DNA of 64,000 nt, taken from assembly GCA_023386155.1 (NCBI GenBank), contig JAEWKH010000025.1, positions 1 to 64,000 of the forward strand. Reading direction: 5' to 3'. Origin of the DNA: Pseudomonadota bacterium (GTDB lineage Bacteria; Pseudomonadota; Alphaproteobacteria; Rhizobiales; Beijerinckiaceae). Positions 26,235 through 33,330 of the stretch are shown here, one piece after another. The notes beneath the pieces were generated by a model. It saw only the letters and a program-made list of their open reading frames with translations, had not been told where the DNA came from and did not search any database. Made by a program: the position numbers and the translations under genes. The stretch's first letter is position 1. Each line of letters opens with the position of its first letter.

Positions 26235-26307
26235 CTTCCATGCTGGAGGGGGCTCAGCACGGACAGGAGCCGCGCTCACGATCAAAAGATCGGACGCGGC
26301 TTTTTCT
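26235..26307 (+). ncRNA. Candidate small RNA with own -10 box and terminator
   Basis: TATAAT lies at 26223-26228, with only a weak -35 match about 17 bases upstream. It is followed by ~70 bases ending in a strong terminator hairpin with a T run. The body contains CTGGAGGGGGCTC, which could expose a G-rich loop. No open frame of note is present and the nearest plus-strand gene ends 400 bases earlier. The exact 5' end is estimated from the -10 box. Confidence 0.35.
26268..26307 (+). terminator. Orphan intrinsic terminator
   Basis: AGCCGCG (26268-26274) pairs with CGCGGCT (26295-26301), with an inner GATC-AAAA-GATC stem, then TTTTTCTTT. No protein gene on the plus strand feeds it, which supports a small RNA upstream. 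It also lies just past the 3' end of cobC on the other strand. Confidence 0.7.
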
Positions 26308-26331
26308 TTGTCTTGGCTTCGTCCGAGATCC

Positions 26332-27342
26332 TCAGCGAAAGTCGGCCATTGCGTTCCCGAGACGCTGCCAAGCCTCCTCCACACCCGGCAGGCCGAAGCG
26401 CAGAAGGCGGGGATCGAACTGGAAGCGGCGAACCCAGATGCCGTGACGCCCCAGGTGAGCGAACAGGTCCGGTGCGCAGCGGCTGTCCATGAGGCGATAG
26501 AGCGTCGTGCCGACGATCGCCTGATCCGCGTGAGGCGCGAGCAGCGCATCGAGGCGGCGGGCATCCTGTGCCCGCGCCTCCAGGGCCGTCCGTCTCCATG
26601 CGCGATCGCGCAGCGCCCGGCGCCCGATCTCCACGGCGGGACCCGAGACGGACCAGGGGCCGAGGGCTCTGCTCAACCTCTCCGCGATGCCGGGCGCCGC
26701 GACCGCAAAGCCGAGGCGCACGCCCGCGAGCCCGTATGTCTTGCCGAAGGAGCGCAGGACGATGGCGTTCTCCGGAAGAACCGGGACGAGCGTCTCGTCA
26801 GCATCGAAATCGGCGAAGGCTTCGTCGACCACGAGCCAGCCGCCGTGCCGCCGCAGACGCTCCGCCTGCTCGAGCAGCGTGTCCCGCCGAAGCGTGCGGC
26901 CATCCGGATTGTTGGGATTGACCACAACGACGATGCCGGCCTCCCCGATCCCATCGGTCGAGCCGATCTCCGCAACGTCGTGCCCGGCCCCGCGCCAGGA
27001 CCGGGCATGCTCCGCGTAAGTCGGCCCGAGGATGGCGACGCGCGAGCGGGGCCACAGGGCCGGCAGCAGGCTGATGAGAATCTGCGTTCCCGGCGCGGCC
27101 ACCAGCGTTGTGGGATCCGCCGCACCATAGGCCTCGGCGGCGGCCGCCTCCAGATCCTTGTGATCGGCCGGCGACGGGAGCCGCTCGAACAGGGAGGCTG
27201 GCAAGGATGGCATGGGATAGGCTATGGGGTTGATCCCCGTCGACAGGTCGATCCATGGCTCGGGCGCGTCCGGAAAGAGCCGGCGGGCCTCGGCCAGATC
27301 GCCCCCATGCCAGATCCGCGCCTCACTCGTCCGATTATCCAT
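26332..27342 (-). CDS. cobC: L-threonine-O-3-phosphate decarboxylase (CobC)
   Basis: This 336-aa PLP enzyme of aminotransferase fold I makes (R)-1-amino-2-propanol phosphate, the linker of the cobalamin nucleotide loop. Diagnostic parts are WIDLSTGINP near the N-terminus, VVNPNNPDGR, WLVVDEAFADF, and the PLP lysine in RSFGKTYGLAGVRLGF. The start ATG at 27342 gives the usual HGGDL opening a few residues in. Its start codon overlaps that of divergent cbiB within CCATGG, so no spacer separates the two genes. Confidence 0.93.
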   Translation of the reverse strand: MDNRTSEARIWHGGDLAEARRLFPDAPEPWIDLSTGINPIAYPMPSLPASLFERLPSPADHKDLEAAAAEAYGAADPTTLVAAPGTQILISLLPALWPRSRVAILGPTYAEHARSWRGAGHDVAEIGSTDGIGEAGIVVVVNPNNPDGRTLRRDTLLEQAERLRRHGGWLVVDEAFADFDADETLVPVLPENAIVLRSFGKTYGLAGVRLGFAVAAPGIAERLSRALGPWSVSGPAVEIGRRALRDRAWRRTALEARAQDARRLDALLAPHADQAIVGTTLYRLMDSRCAPDLFAHLGRHGIWVRRFQFDPRLLRFGLPGVEEAWQRLGNAMADFR

Positions 27343-28327
27343 GGCCCTCTCCGACAGCCTGCTGATCCTGAGCCTCGCCCTCGCGGCCGAGGCGGCGTTC
27401 GGCTATCCCGACCGCCTTTACACGTGGATCGGGCATCCCGTCACCTGGATCGGCGCGCTGATCAAAAGGCTCGACCGGGGTTTGAACCGGGATGAATGGC
27501 CATTCGGCCGCCGCCGCGCGGCCGGGATTCTCGCTCTTCTGCTGGTTCTGGCCATCACGGGAGCGGCTGCCTGGGCGCTGCAAGCAGCGCTTTTGCCCCT
27601 CGGCCTCGTCGGCTTCGCGATGCTCGCGCTCCTCGCCGGCAGCCTTCTGGCCCAGCGCAGTCTCCATGAGCATGTGGCGGCCGTAGCGGAAGGCCTGCGC
27701 CGGGACGGGATCCACGGCGGGCGCAAGGCGGTCTCGATGATCGTCGGGCGCAATCCCCAGAGCCTGGACGAAGCCGGCGTCTCCCGCGCCGCCATCGAGA
27801 GCCTTGCCGAGAACTTTTCCGACGGGATCGTGGCGCCGGCCTTCTGGCTCGGGCTCGGCGGCCTTCCGGGCGCCGTTCTCTACAAGGCCACGAACACCGC
27901 CGACAGCATGATCGGCCACCGCACGCCCCGGCACGAGGCCTTCGGATGGGCGGCGGCCCGGTTCGACGATCTCGTGAACCTGCCCGCCTCGCGCCTCGCG
28001 GCGCTTCTCCTCGTCGCGGCAGCCGCCCTCCACCGGGGCTCCTCTCCCCGAGGGGCATGGCGAGCCGTGCTGCGCGACGCGTCGCATCACCGCTCGCCCA
28101 ATGCCGGCTGGCCCGAGGCCGCTATGGCCGGCGCGCTGGGGCTGCGGCTGGCAGGGCCGCGCGTCTATGGCGATGTGCGCGTCGAGGATCGCTGGATGGG
28201 CGACGGCCGCTCTGACGCGGATGCGGACGACATCGCACGCGCGCTCGCCCTCTACCGGACTGCCTGCCTGCTGCTCTTTGCCCTCGCGGCGGGATCGGCT
28301 CTTCTGGCCTGGATCATCGCGCGCTGA
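27341..28327 (+). CDS. cbiB: Adenosylcobinamide-phosphate synthase (CbiB/CobD)
   Basis: This 328-aa integral membrane protein attaches aminopropanol (phosphate) to adenosylcobyric acid. Family segments are GYPDRLYTWIGHPVTWIGALI, then VSMIVGRNPQSLDEAGVSRAAIESLAENFSDGIVAPAFW, YKATNTADSMIGH, and a C-terminal transmembrane helix (LLLFALAAGSALLAWIIA). Several hydrophobic helices are visible. The start chosen, ATG 27341, shares two bases with the cobC start codon on the other strand. The stop is immediately followed by dispersed repeats that separate it from the convergent cobQ. Confidence 0.93.
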   Translation: MALSDSLLILSLALAAEAAFGYPDRLYTWIGHPVTWIGALIKRLDRGLNRDEWPFGRRRAAGILALLLVLAITGAAAWALQAALLPLGLVGFAMLALLAGSLLAQRSLHEHVAAVAEGLRRDGIHGGRKAVSMIVGRNPQSLDEAGVSRAAIESLAENFSDGIVAPAFWLGLGGLPGAVLYKATNTADSMIGHRTPRHEAFGWAAARFDDLVNLPASRLAALLLVAAAALHRGSSPRGAWRAVLRDASHHRSPNAGWPEAAMAGALGLRLAGPRVYGDVRVEDRWMGDGRSDADADDIARALALYRTACLLLFALAAGSALLAWIIAR

Positions 28328-28399
28328 GCATCGGACCCAGAAGTGGATTTGCACTTTTGGGATCGACTCCGATGCTCCATTTTTGAAGAGCGCATCGTT
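28325..28399. repeat. Dispersed palindromic repeat after cbiB
   Basis: This contains GAGCATCGGACCCAGAAGTGG, TGCACTTTTGGGATCG and CCGATGCTC (a variant of the 44-bp palindrome at 23.1 kb) and the beginning of a GCGCATCGT unit. It begins at the cbiB stop codon and abuts the 97-bp repeat. Confidence 0.75.
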
Positions 28400-28495
28400 C
28401 TAGAGCAGTTTCCACTGACGTGGAATCATCTCTATTCTTTGGTATGCCGCATTTTTGACGGCGAACCGGATCCACTTCGCCGAAAAATGCTCTAG
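28400..28495. repeat. Dispersed ~97-bp repeat, copy 2
   Basis: From CTAGAGCAG to GCTCTAG, it closely matches 123-219 (TTTCCACTGACGTGGAATCA, GCCGCATTTTTGACGGCGAA, CCGGATCCACTTCGCCG). Its last CTA is the TAG stop codon of cobQ on the minus strand. The adjoining 28496-28530 is a GCGCATCG-type unit, also read by cobQ. Confidence 0.85.
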
Positions 28496-29976
28496 CGGAA
28501 AACCGGACCCACATTTCCGCACGATGCGCTGATCGCGAGGAGCCTTTCGCAGTCGAGATGCGCTTCCAGGTGATCGGCGAAGCGGTCGAGAATGTCGTCG
28601 ACCAGGGCCTCGTAGGCGAGATCGCTCGTTTCGGCCCCGAGGAGCTGCAGCCATCGCGCCCGCTGCCGGTCGTCCGAGAATAGGCCGTGGACATAGGTGC
28701 CGGTCACGCGGCCATCGGCGGAGACGGCCCCGTCGCGCCGCCCGTTCGCCAGCTCGGCGAAAGCGCGCGAGGAGGCATCCGGCCCGGACGTCTCGCCGAT
28801 ATGCATCTCGTAGCCTGAAAGCGGCGTGCCATCGGCGAGCGTCTTTCCCGCCACGGCTTCGAGGCGCTTCCTTGCGGTGAGAACCGTCGCGACGTCGAGC
28901 AGGCCCAAACCCTCGACGGAGCGGCCCGCCTCGCCCTCGATGCCGAGGGGGTCGTCGATGCGCCGGCCCAGCATCTGGTAGCCGCCGCAGAGGCCGAGCA
29001 CCCGCCCTCCCCGGCGCAGATGGGCCTTGAGGTCGATGTCCCAGCCCTGCGCCCGGATGAACAGGAGGTCGTCGATGGTGGTCTTGGAACCGGGCAGCAG
29101 GACGAGCGCCGCCTCCGTGGGCAGCGGATGGCCGGGTTCGACCAGCACCACCTCGACTCCCGGCTCCTCGCGCAGGGGATCGAGATCGTCGAAATTGGAG
29201 ATCCAGGGCGTCACCGGAACGGCGATGACCGCCGAGCCCTTGCGCCCCTCGCGCCGGAGGCCCAGGCCATCCTCGGCCGGAAGGCGCGCGGCGTCGGAAA
29301 AATGCGGCACGAGGCCGAGGGCCGGCCAGCCGGTGCGCTCGGCCACGAAGCGCATGCCGCTCTCGAACAGGGTCGGATCGCCACGGAAGCGGTTGACGAT
29401 GAAGCCCCGGATCATGGCCGCATCCGCCTCGTCGAGAACCGCCTTGGTGCCGACGAGGCTGGCGATCACGCCGCCCCGGTCGATGTCGCCCACGAGGACC
29501 ACGGGCACGCCGGCCGCACGGGCGAAGCCCATATTGGCGATGTCGCCCTCTCTCAGGTTCACCTCGGACGCCGAGCCGGCGCCTTCGACGAGCACGAGAT
29601 CGGCCTCCTTCGAGAGCCGCCCGAAGCTGTCGAGCACCGCCTCCATGAGGCGCGGCTTCCAGGATTGGTATTCCCGCGCCTTCGCGGTCCCGACAACGCG
29701 GCCCTGCACCACCACCTGCGAGCCGATCTCGCTCTGGGGCTTGAGCAGCACCGGGTTCATATGGACGCTCGGCGCCACGCCCGCGGCCCGCGCCTGCAGC
29801 GCCTGAGCGCGTCCGATCTCGCCGCCATCGGCCGTGACGGCAGCGTTGTTCGACATGTTCTGCGGCTTGAAGGGCCGCACCTTCAGCCCCCGGCGTGCGA
29901 AGACCCGGCACAGGCCCGCCACCAGGAGCGACTTGCCCACGTTAGAGCCGGTGCCCTGCACCATGAGCGCGCGCAT
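28492..29976 (-). CDS. cobQ: Adenosylcobyric acid synthase (CobQ/CbiP)
   Basis: The protein has 494 aa and amidates positions b, d, e and g of adenosylcobyrinic acid a,c-diamide using glutamine and ATP. The N-terminal P-loop ([10 protein letters not shown]) and [12 protein letters not shown] belong to the synthetase domain. The class I glutaminase domain has [10 protein letters not shown] with the nucleophilic Cys near residue 328. The natural end appears to be [10 protein letters not shown]; the last 11 or so residues ([11 protein letters not shown]) and the stop come from a repeat. cobO lies directly upstream with no gap. Confidence 0.95.
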   Translation of the reverse strand: MRALMVQGTGSNVGKSLLVAGLCRVFARRGLKVRPFKPQNMSNNAAVTADGGEIGRAQALQARAAGVAPSVHMNPVLLKPQSEIGSQVVVQGRVVGTAKAREYQSWKPRLMEAVLDSFGRLSKEADLVLVEGAGSASEVNLREGDIANMGFARAAGVPVVLVGDIDRGGVIASLVGTKAVLDEADAAMIRGFIVNRFRGDPTLFESGMRFVAERTGWPALGLVPHFSDAARLPAEDGLGLRREGRKGSAVIAVPVTPWISNFDDLDPLREEPGVEVVLVEPGHPLPTEAALVLLPGSKTTIDDLLFIRAQGWDIDLKAHLRRGGRVLGLCGGYQMLGRRIDDPLGIEGEAGRSVEGLGLLDVATVLTARKRLEAVAGKTLADGTPLSGYEMHIGETSGPDASSRAFAELANGRRDGAVSADGRVTGTYVHGLFSDDRQRARWLQLLGAETSDLAYEALVDDILDRFADHLEAHLDCERLLAISASCGNVGPVFR

Positions 29977-30582
29977 CTAGAACTCGACGCCTTCCTGCGC
30001 CTTCACGCCGGCGGCGAAGTGATGCTTCACCAGGGTCATCTCGGTCACGAGATCGGCGGCCTCGATGAGCTCCGGCTTCGCGTTGCGGCCGGTGACGACC
30101 ACGTGGAGACCGGGCCTGCGCTGCCGCAGGGTTTCGACGACCTCGGCCAGGTCCAGGTAGTCGTAGCGGAGCGCGATGTTGAGCTCGTCGAGCACCAGGA
30201 GGCGGATGTCCTCGCGGGCCATCAGCTCCTTGGCCTTGCCCCAGGCGCGTTCCGCCGCCGCCACGTCGCGGGAGCGATCCTGCGTCTCCCAGGTGAAGCC
30301 CTCGCCCATGGTGTGCCATTCGACCTGATCGGAGAACCGGTCGAGGGCGAGGCGCTCGCCGGTTTCCCACGCGCCCTTGATGAACTGCACCACGCCCACA
30401 TGGAAGCCGCGCCCGAGCGCCCGCAGCATGAGGCCGAAGGCAGCCGTCGACTTGCCCTTGCCGGGACCCGTATGGACGATGAGCAGCCCCTTCTCGACCG
30501 TCTTCGAGGCGACCTCCCGGTCCTGGACTTCCTTGCGCTTGATCATCTTGGCGCGGTGGCGCACCGCTTCGTCCTGGACCAT
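29977..30582 (-). CDS. cobO: Cob(I)yrinic acid a,c-diamide adenosyltransferase (CobO)
   Basis: The protein has 201 aa from ATG 30582; the open frame runs further upstream through the riboswitch but that part is not coding. It transfers the adenosyl group of ATP to cobalt. Walker A-like GPGKGKST at 39-46, GVVQFIKGAWETGE, EWHTMGEGFTWETQ and LVLDELNIALRYDYL are diagnostic of the CobA/CobO/BtuR family. cobQ follows immediately. The promoter lies between 30582 and the riboswitch, which reads the other way. Confidence 0.93.
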   Translation of the reverse strand: MVQDEAVRHRAKMIKRKEVQDREVASKTVEKGLLIVHTGPGKGKSTAAFGLMLRALGRGFHVGVVQFIKGAWETGERLALDRFSDQVEWHTMGEGFTWETQDRSRDVAAAERAWGKAKELMAREDIRLLVLDELNIALRYDYLDLAEVVETLRQRRPGLHVVVTGRNAKPELIEAADLVTEMTLVKHHFAAGVKAQEGVEF

Positions 30583-30695
30583 CCCGAACCTGCTTTCCCG
30601 TGAGAGGGCCGCACCATGAACAGGCTTGGGCGCGATTTCAAGGCCGGGCTCTTTCGATGCCCAGGCTTGAAAGATGCCTCCCGTCCCGGTAAGCA

Positions 30696-30864
30696 TGTAA
30701 CGGACGGTGCCCCGGAAACGGGGTGAAAAGGGAATGCGGTGAGACACCGCGGCTGCCCCCGCAACTGTAAGCGGCGAGTCTTCGCTCCACATGCCACTGG
30801 GATCACATTCCGGGAAGGCGGTAGCGCAAAGCATCGACCCGCGAGCCAGGAGACCTGCCGTCAC
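30696..30864 (+). promoter_or_regulatory. Cobalamin (B12) riboswitch
   Basis: The conserved order is present: GGTGCCCCGGAAACGGGG, TGAAAAGGGAATGCGGTG, GGCTGCCCCCGCAACTGTA, GCGGCGAGTC, GCCACTGG, CGGGAAGGCGG, and the B12 box AGCCAGGAGACCTGCC (30844-30859). It reads on the plus strand and ends 43 bases before cbtB. Adenosylcobalamin binding should lower expression of the downstream cobalt uptake and corrin genes. Boundaries are approximate. Confidence 0.95.
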
Positions 30865-30907
30865 CGTGCAACCCAAATGCCGCCGGAGGGGTGGCCAAGA
30901 GGTATCA

Positions 30908-31084
30908 ATGTCGACTCTCGTTAAGCAAGCCCACGTCGCCACTTCGTCTCAACGTCTCGTGGCCGTCCTCACTGCCGCAACCTTCGGCCTCGCCCTCGTG
31001 TTCATTTCCGGCTTTGCCTCGCCTGAAACGCTGCATAATGCGGCGCATGACTGGCGCCACTCGCATAACTTCCCCTGCCACTAA
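30908..31084 (+). CDS. cbtB: Putative cobalt transporter subunit CbtB
   Basis: The protein has 58 aa from ATG 30908, with GAGG seven bases before. One transmembrane helix (LVAVLTAATFGLALVFISGF) is followed by a histidine-rich tail (HNAAHDWRHSHNFPCH) suited to metal binding. This is the standard form of CbtB, predicted with CbtA to import cobalt under B12 riboswitch control. It is the first gene after the riboswitch, and cbtA follows after 12 bases. Confidence 0.9.
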   Translation: MSTLVKQAHVATSSQRLVAVLTAATFGLALVFISGFASPETLHNAAHDWRHSHNFPCH

Positions 31085-31096
31085 GAGGGGGAACAC

Positions 31097-31867
31097 ATGA
31101 TCGTGCGGGTTCTGAAAGCGGCTTTGGTCGCTGGGTTTCTGGCTGCCTGCGTGGCTGCGACCCTCCAAACCTTCCTGACGTCTCCCCTGATTCTCCAGGC
31201 CGAGACCTACGAAAAGGCCGCCGCGCCGGAGGCGCATGCCGCCGGATACGGTGGCCTGTTGCACCTGGCCCATACGGGCCACGCCGATGCCGCGGACGAA
31301 GGCGCATGGGAACCCGGTGACGGCTTTCCCAGGATAGCGTTCACGGCTCTTGCCACATTGGTCAGCGGGGTCGGCTACGCCGCGATTCTTGCAGCCTTGC
31401 TCCTTGCCTCGGGTCGCGAGTTCAACCCTCAAACCGCATTGCGGTGGGCAATCGGCGGCTTTGTCGCCGTCAATCTCGCGCCCGCCATCGGGTTGCCTCC
31501 AGAGCTCCCCGGAATGGGAGGCGCGCATCTCGCCGAGCGGCAAATCTGGTGGGTCGGCACAGCCCTCGCAACGGGACTCGGTCTTTATCTGGTTACGAAT
31601 GTGCGTCATCACGCGGCTGTCGGCATCGGTCTCATCGCCATCGTGCTTCCCCATCTGATCGGGGCGCCTCATGCAGAAGCGGCCCCGAGCGATGTACCGG
31701 CGGTCCTTGCCGCACAATTCGCAGCGCGCTCGCTTGCTGTCGCCTTCGCTTTCTGGGCAACCCTCGGTCTGGCCCTCGGCTGGTACTGGATGCGACAGGA
31801 GGGCCGCGCGAATTCAGGGCTCCTCTCCCCGACGGCTCCGGTCAACGGCGAACGCAAGGCCGTTTAG
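31097..31867 (+). CDS. cbtA: Putative cobalt transporter subunit CbtA
   Basis: The protein has 256 aa with about five hydrophobic helices (LVAGFLAACVAATLQTFL, LATLVSGVGYAAILAALLLA, ALRWAIGGFVAVNLAPAIGLPPELPG, AVGIGLIAIVLPHLIGAP, ALAVAFAFWATLGLALGWYW). The PELPGM motif and the HIGAPHAE-like segment are family features of CbtA, a predicted cobalt permease. It lies within a tight, riboswitch-led run and its start has a strong GGGGG-A site. Confidence 0.9.
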   Translation: MIVRVLKAALVAGFLAACVAATLQTFLTSPLILQAETYEKAAAPEAHAAGYGGLLHLAHTGHADAADEGAWEPGDGFPRIAFTALATLVSGVGYAAILAALLLASGREFNPQTALRWAIGGFVAVNLAPAIGLPPELPGMGGAHLAERQIWWVGTALATGLGLYLVTNVRHHAAVGIGLIAIVLPHLIGAPHAEAAPSDVPAVLAAQFAARSLAVAFAFWATLGLALGWYWMRQEGRANSGLLSPTAPVNGERKAV

Positions 31868-31870
31868 CCT

Positions 31871-32266
31871 ATGACCTCATCCCATGAGGAGATCTGCCTG
31901 CATGTCTGCGTCACCTGCCGCGAGGCGGGTGGCCCGGACGACAAGGCCCTCCGGCCCGGTGCGATCCTTCACCGGGCCCTCAACGAGGCGCTCGCCCGTC
32001 CCGATGCGCCGAAGGTGCGCGTGGAGGCGGTGGAGTGCCTGTCGGTGTGCAAGCGCCCCTGCACGATCGCGGTCTCCGGCCCCGGACGCTGGACCTACAT
32101 CTACGGTGACCTGAGCGCCGAGACCTCGGTCGAGACGATTCTCGACGGATTGCGCCGCTATGCGGCCACCTCCGATGGCCTCGTGCCCTGGCGCGAGCGG
32201 CCGGAGGCCTTCCGCAAGGGCGTGGTCGCCCGCATTCCTCCATTCAAAGCAAACAGCGCGGCCTGA
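31871..32266 (+). CDS. DUF1636 metal-binding-type protein
   Basis: The protein has 131 aa with cysteine pairs C9, C13 and C16 (ICLHVCVTC) and a second group in VECLSVCKRPCTIAV, the thioredoxin-like ferredoxin pattern of DUF1636. It probably binds an iron-sulphur cluster or a metal in the cytoplasm. It starts three bases after cbtA stops and precedes cobW, a pairing seen in other alphaproteobacterial B12 operons. The exact role in cobalamin synthesis is unknown. Confidence 0.85.
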   Translation: MTSSHEEICLHVCVTCREAGGPDDKALRPGAILHRALNEALARPDAPKVRVEAVECLSVCKRPCTIAVSGPGRWTYIYGDLSAETSVETILDGLRRYAATSDGLVPWRERPEAFRKGVVARIPPFKANSAA

Positions 32267-32291
32267 ACAACGCCGCCGAAAGGCTCAACCG

Positions 32292-33329
32292 ATGAGCGAT
32301 CTGAAAAAGATCCCCTGCACCATCGTCACCGGATTCCTCGGTGCCGGAAAAACCACCCTGGTGCGCAACCTCCTCGAGAATGCGGGCGGACGCCGCCTTG
32401 CCGTTCTCGTCAACGAGTTCGGCGATCTCGGCTTCGACGGCTCCTTCATCGAAGGCTGCGGCATCGAGGGCTGCACGCAGGAAGACATCGTCGAACTCCC
32501 CAACGGATGCCTCTGCTGCACGGTGGCCGACGATTTCGTGCCGGCCCTGAACACGCTGCTCAACCGGCCGAACCCGCCCGAGCACATCCTGATCGAGACC
32601 TCGGGCCTTGCCCTGCCGAAGCCGCTGGTGCGCGCCTTCAACTGGCCGGACATCTGCTCCCGCGTGACCGTCGACGGCGTGATCGCCGTGGTCGACGGCC
32701 CGGCCGTCGCCTCGGGCGCCTTCGCGGAGGATCCGGACGCGCTCGAAGCCCAGCGCGAGGCGGACGGCTCCGTCGATCACGAGAACCCGCTCGAGGAAGT
32801 CTTCGAGGATCAGCTTCTCTGCGCCGACCTCATCATCCTCAACAAGACCGACCAGATACAGGCCGGCGACAAGTCGAAGGTTCTCGCCGAGATCAACGAG
32901 CACCTGCCCCGCGCCGTGAAGGTCATCGAGACCTCGCACGGCAAGGTGGACCCGACGGTGCTGCTCGGCCTCGGCGCTGCGGCGGAAGCGGATCTCGAAT
33001 CCCGTCCCTCGCACCACGAGACCGCCGAGGATCACGACCACGACGATTTCGACAGCGTCGCGATTCCGGTCGCGCCGGTCGCCACGCCCGAGGCGCTCGT
33101 CGCCCGGGTCGAGCGCGCGGCGGAAGCCGCCGGCGTGCTGCGCATCAAGGGCTTCGCGCCCGTCGACGGCAAGCCCATGCGCCTCGTGGTCCAGGGGGTC
33201 GGCCAGCGCGTCGCGCATCACTTCGACCGGCCGTGGAAGGCCGGCGAGGCCCGTGACGGCCGCATGGTGGTGATCGGCCTGAAAGGCTTCGACGTGAAAG
33301 CCGTCGAGGCCGCCTTGCGCCAGGGGTGA
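32292..33329 (+). CDS. cobW: CobW, G3E-family GTPase of cobalamin synthesis
   Basis: The protein has 345 aa from ATG 32292. It carries Walker A GFLGAGKTT (14-22), the metal-binding C-L-C-C (73-76) that defines COG0523 proteins, LIETSGLALPKP, and NKTD as the guanine-specificity motif. A His/Asp-rich stretch (HHETAEDHDHDD) lies before the C-terminal CobW_C domain. It is thought to act as a metallochaperone that delivers cobalt to the CobNST chelatase; cobN follows after one base, which supports that. Confidence 0.95.
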   Translation: MSDLKKIPCTIVTGFLGAGKTTLVRNLLENAGGRRLAVLVNEFGDLGFDGSFIEGCGIEGCTQEDIVELPNGCLCCTVADDFVPALNTLLNRPNPPEHILIETSGLALPKPLVRAFNWPDICSRVTVDGVIAVVDGPAVASGAFAEDPDALEAQREADGSVDHENPLEEVFEDQLLCADLIILNKTDQIQAGDKSKVLAEINEHLPRAVKVIETSHGKVDPTVLLGLGAAAEADLESRPSHHETAEDHDHDDFDSVAIPVAPVATPEALVARVERAAEAAGVLRIKGFAPVDGKPMRLVVQGVGQRVAHHFDRPWKAGEARDGRMVVIGLKGFDVKAVEAALRQG

Positions 33330-33330
33330 C

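Noticed and set aside
26308..27495. 395-codon plus-strand frame
   Set aside because: It is antisense to cobC, whose catalytic motifs are intact; long shadow frames are expected in such G+C-rich DNA.
29020..30603. 527-codon plus-strand frame
   Set aside because: Antisense across cobQ and cobO; composition (Arg/Ala/His/Leu-rich) is typical of a shadow.
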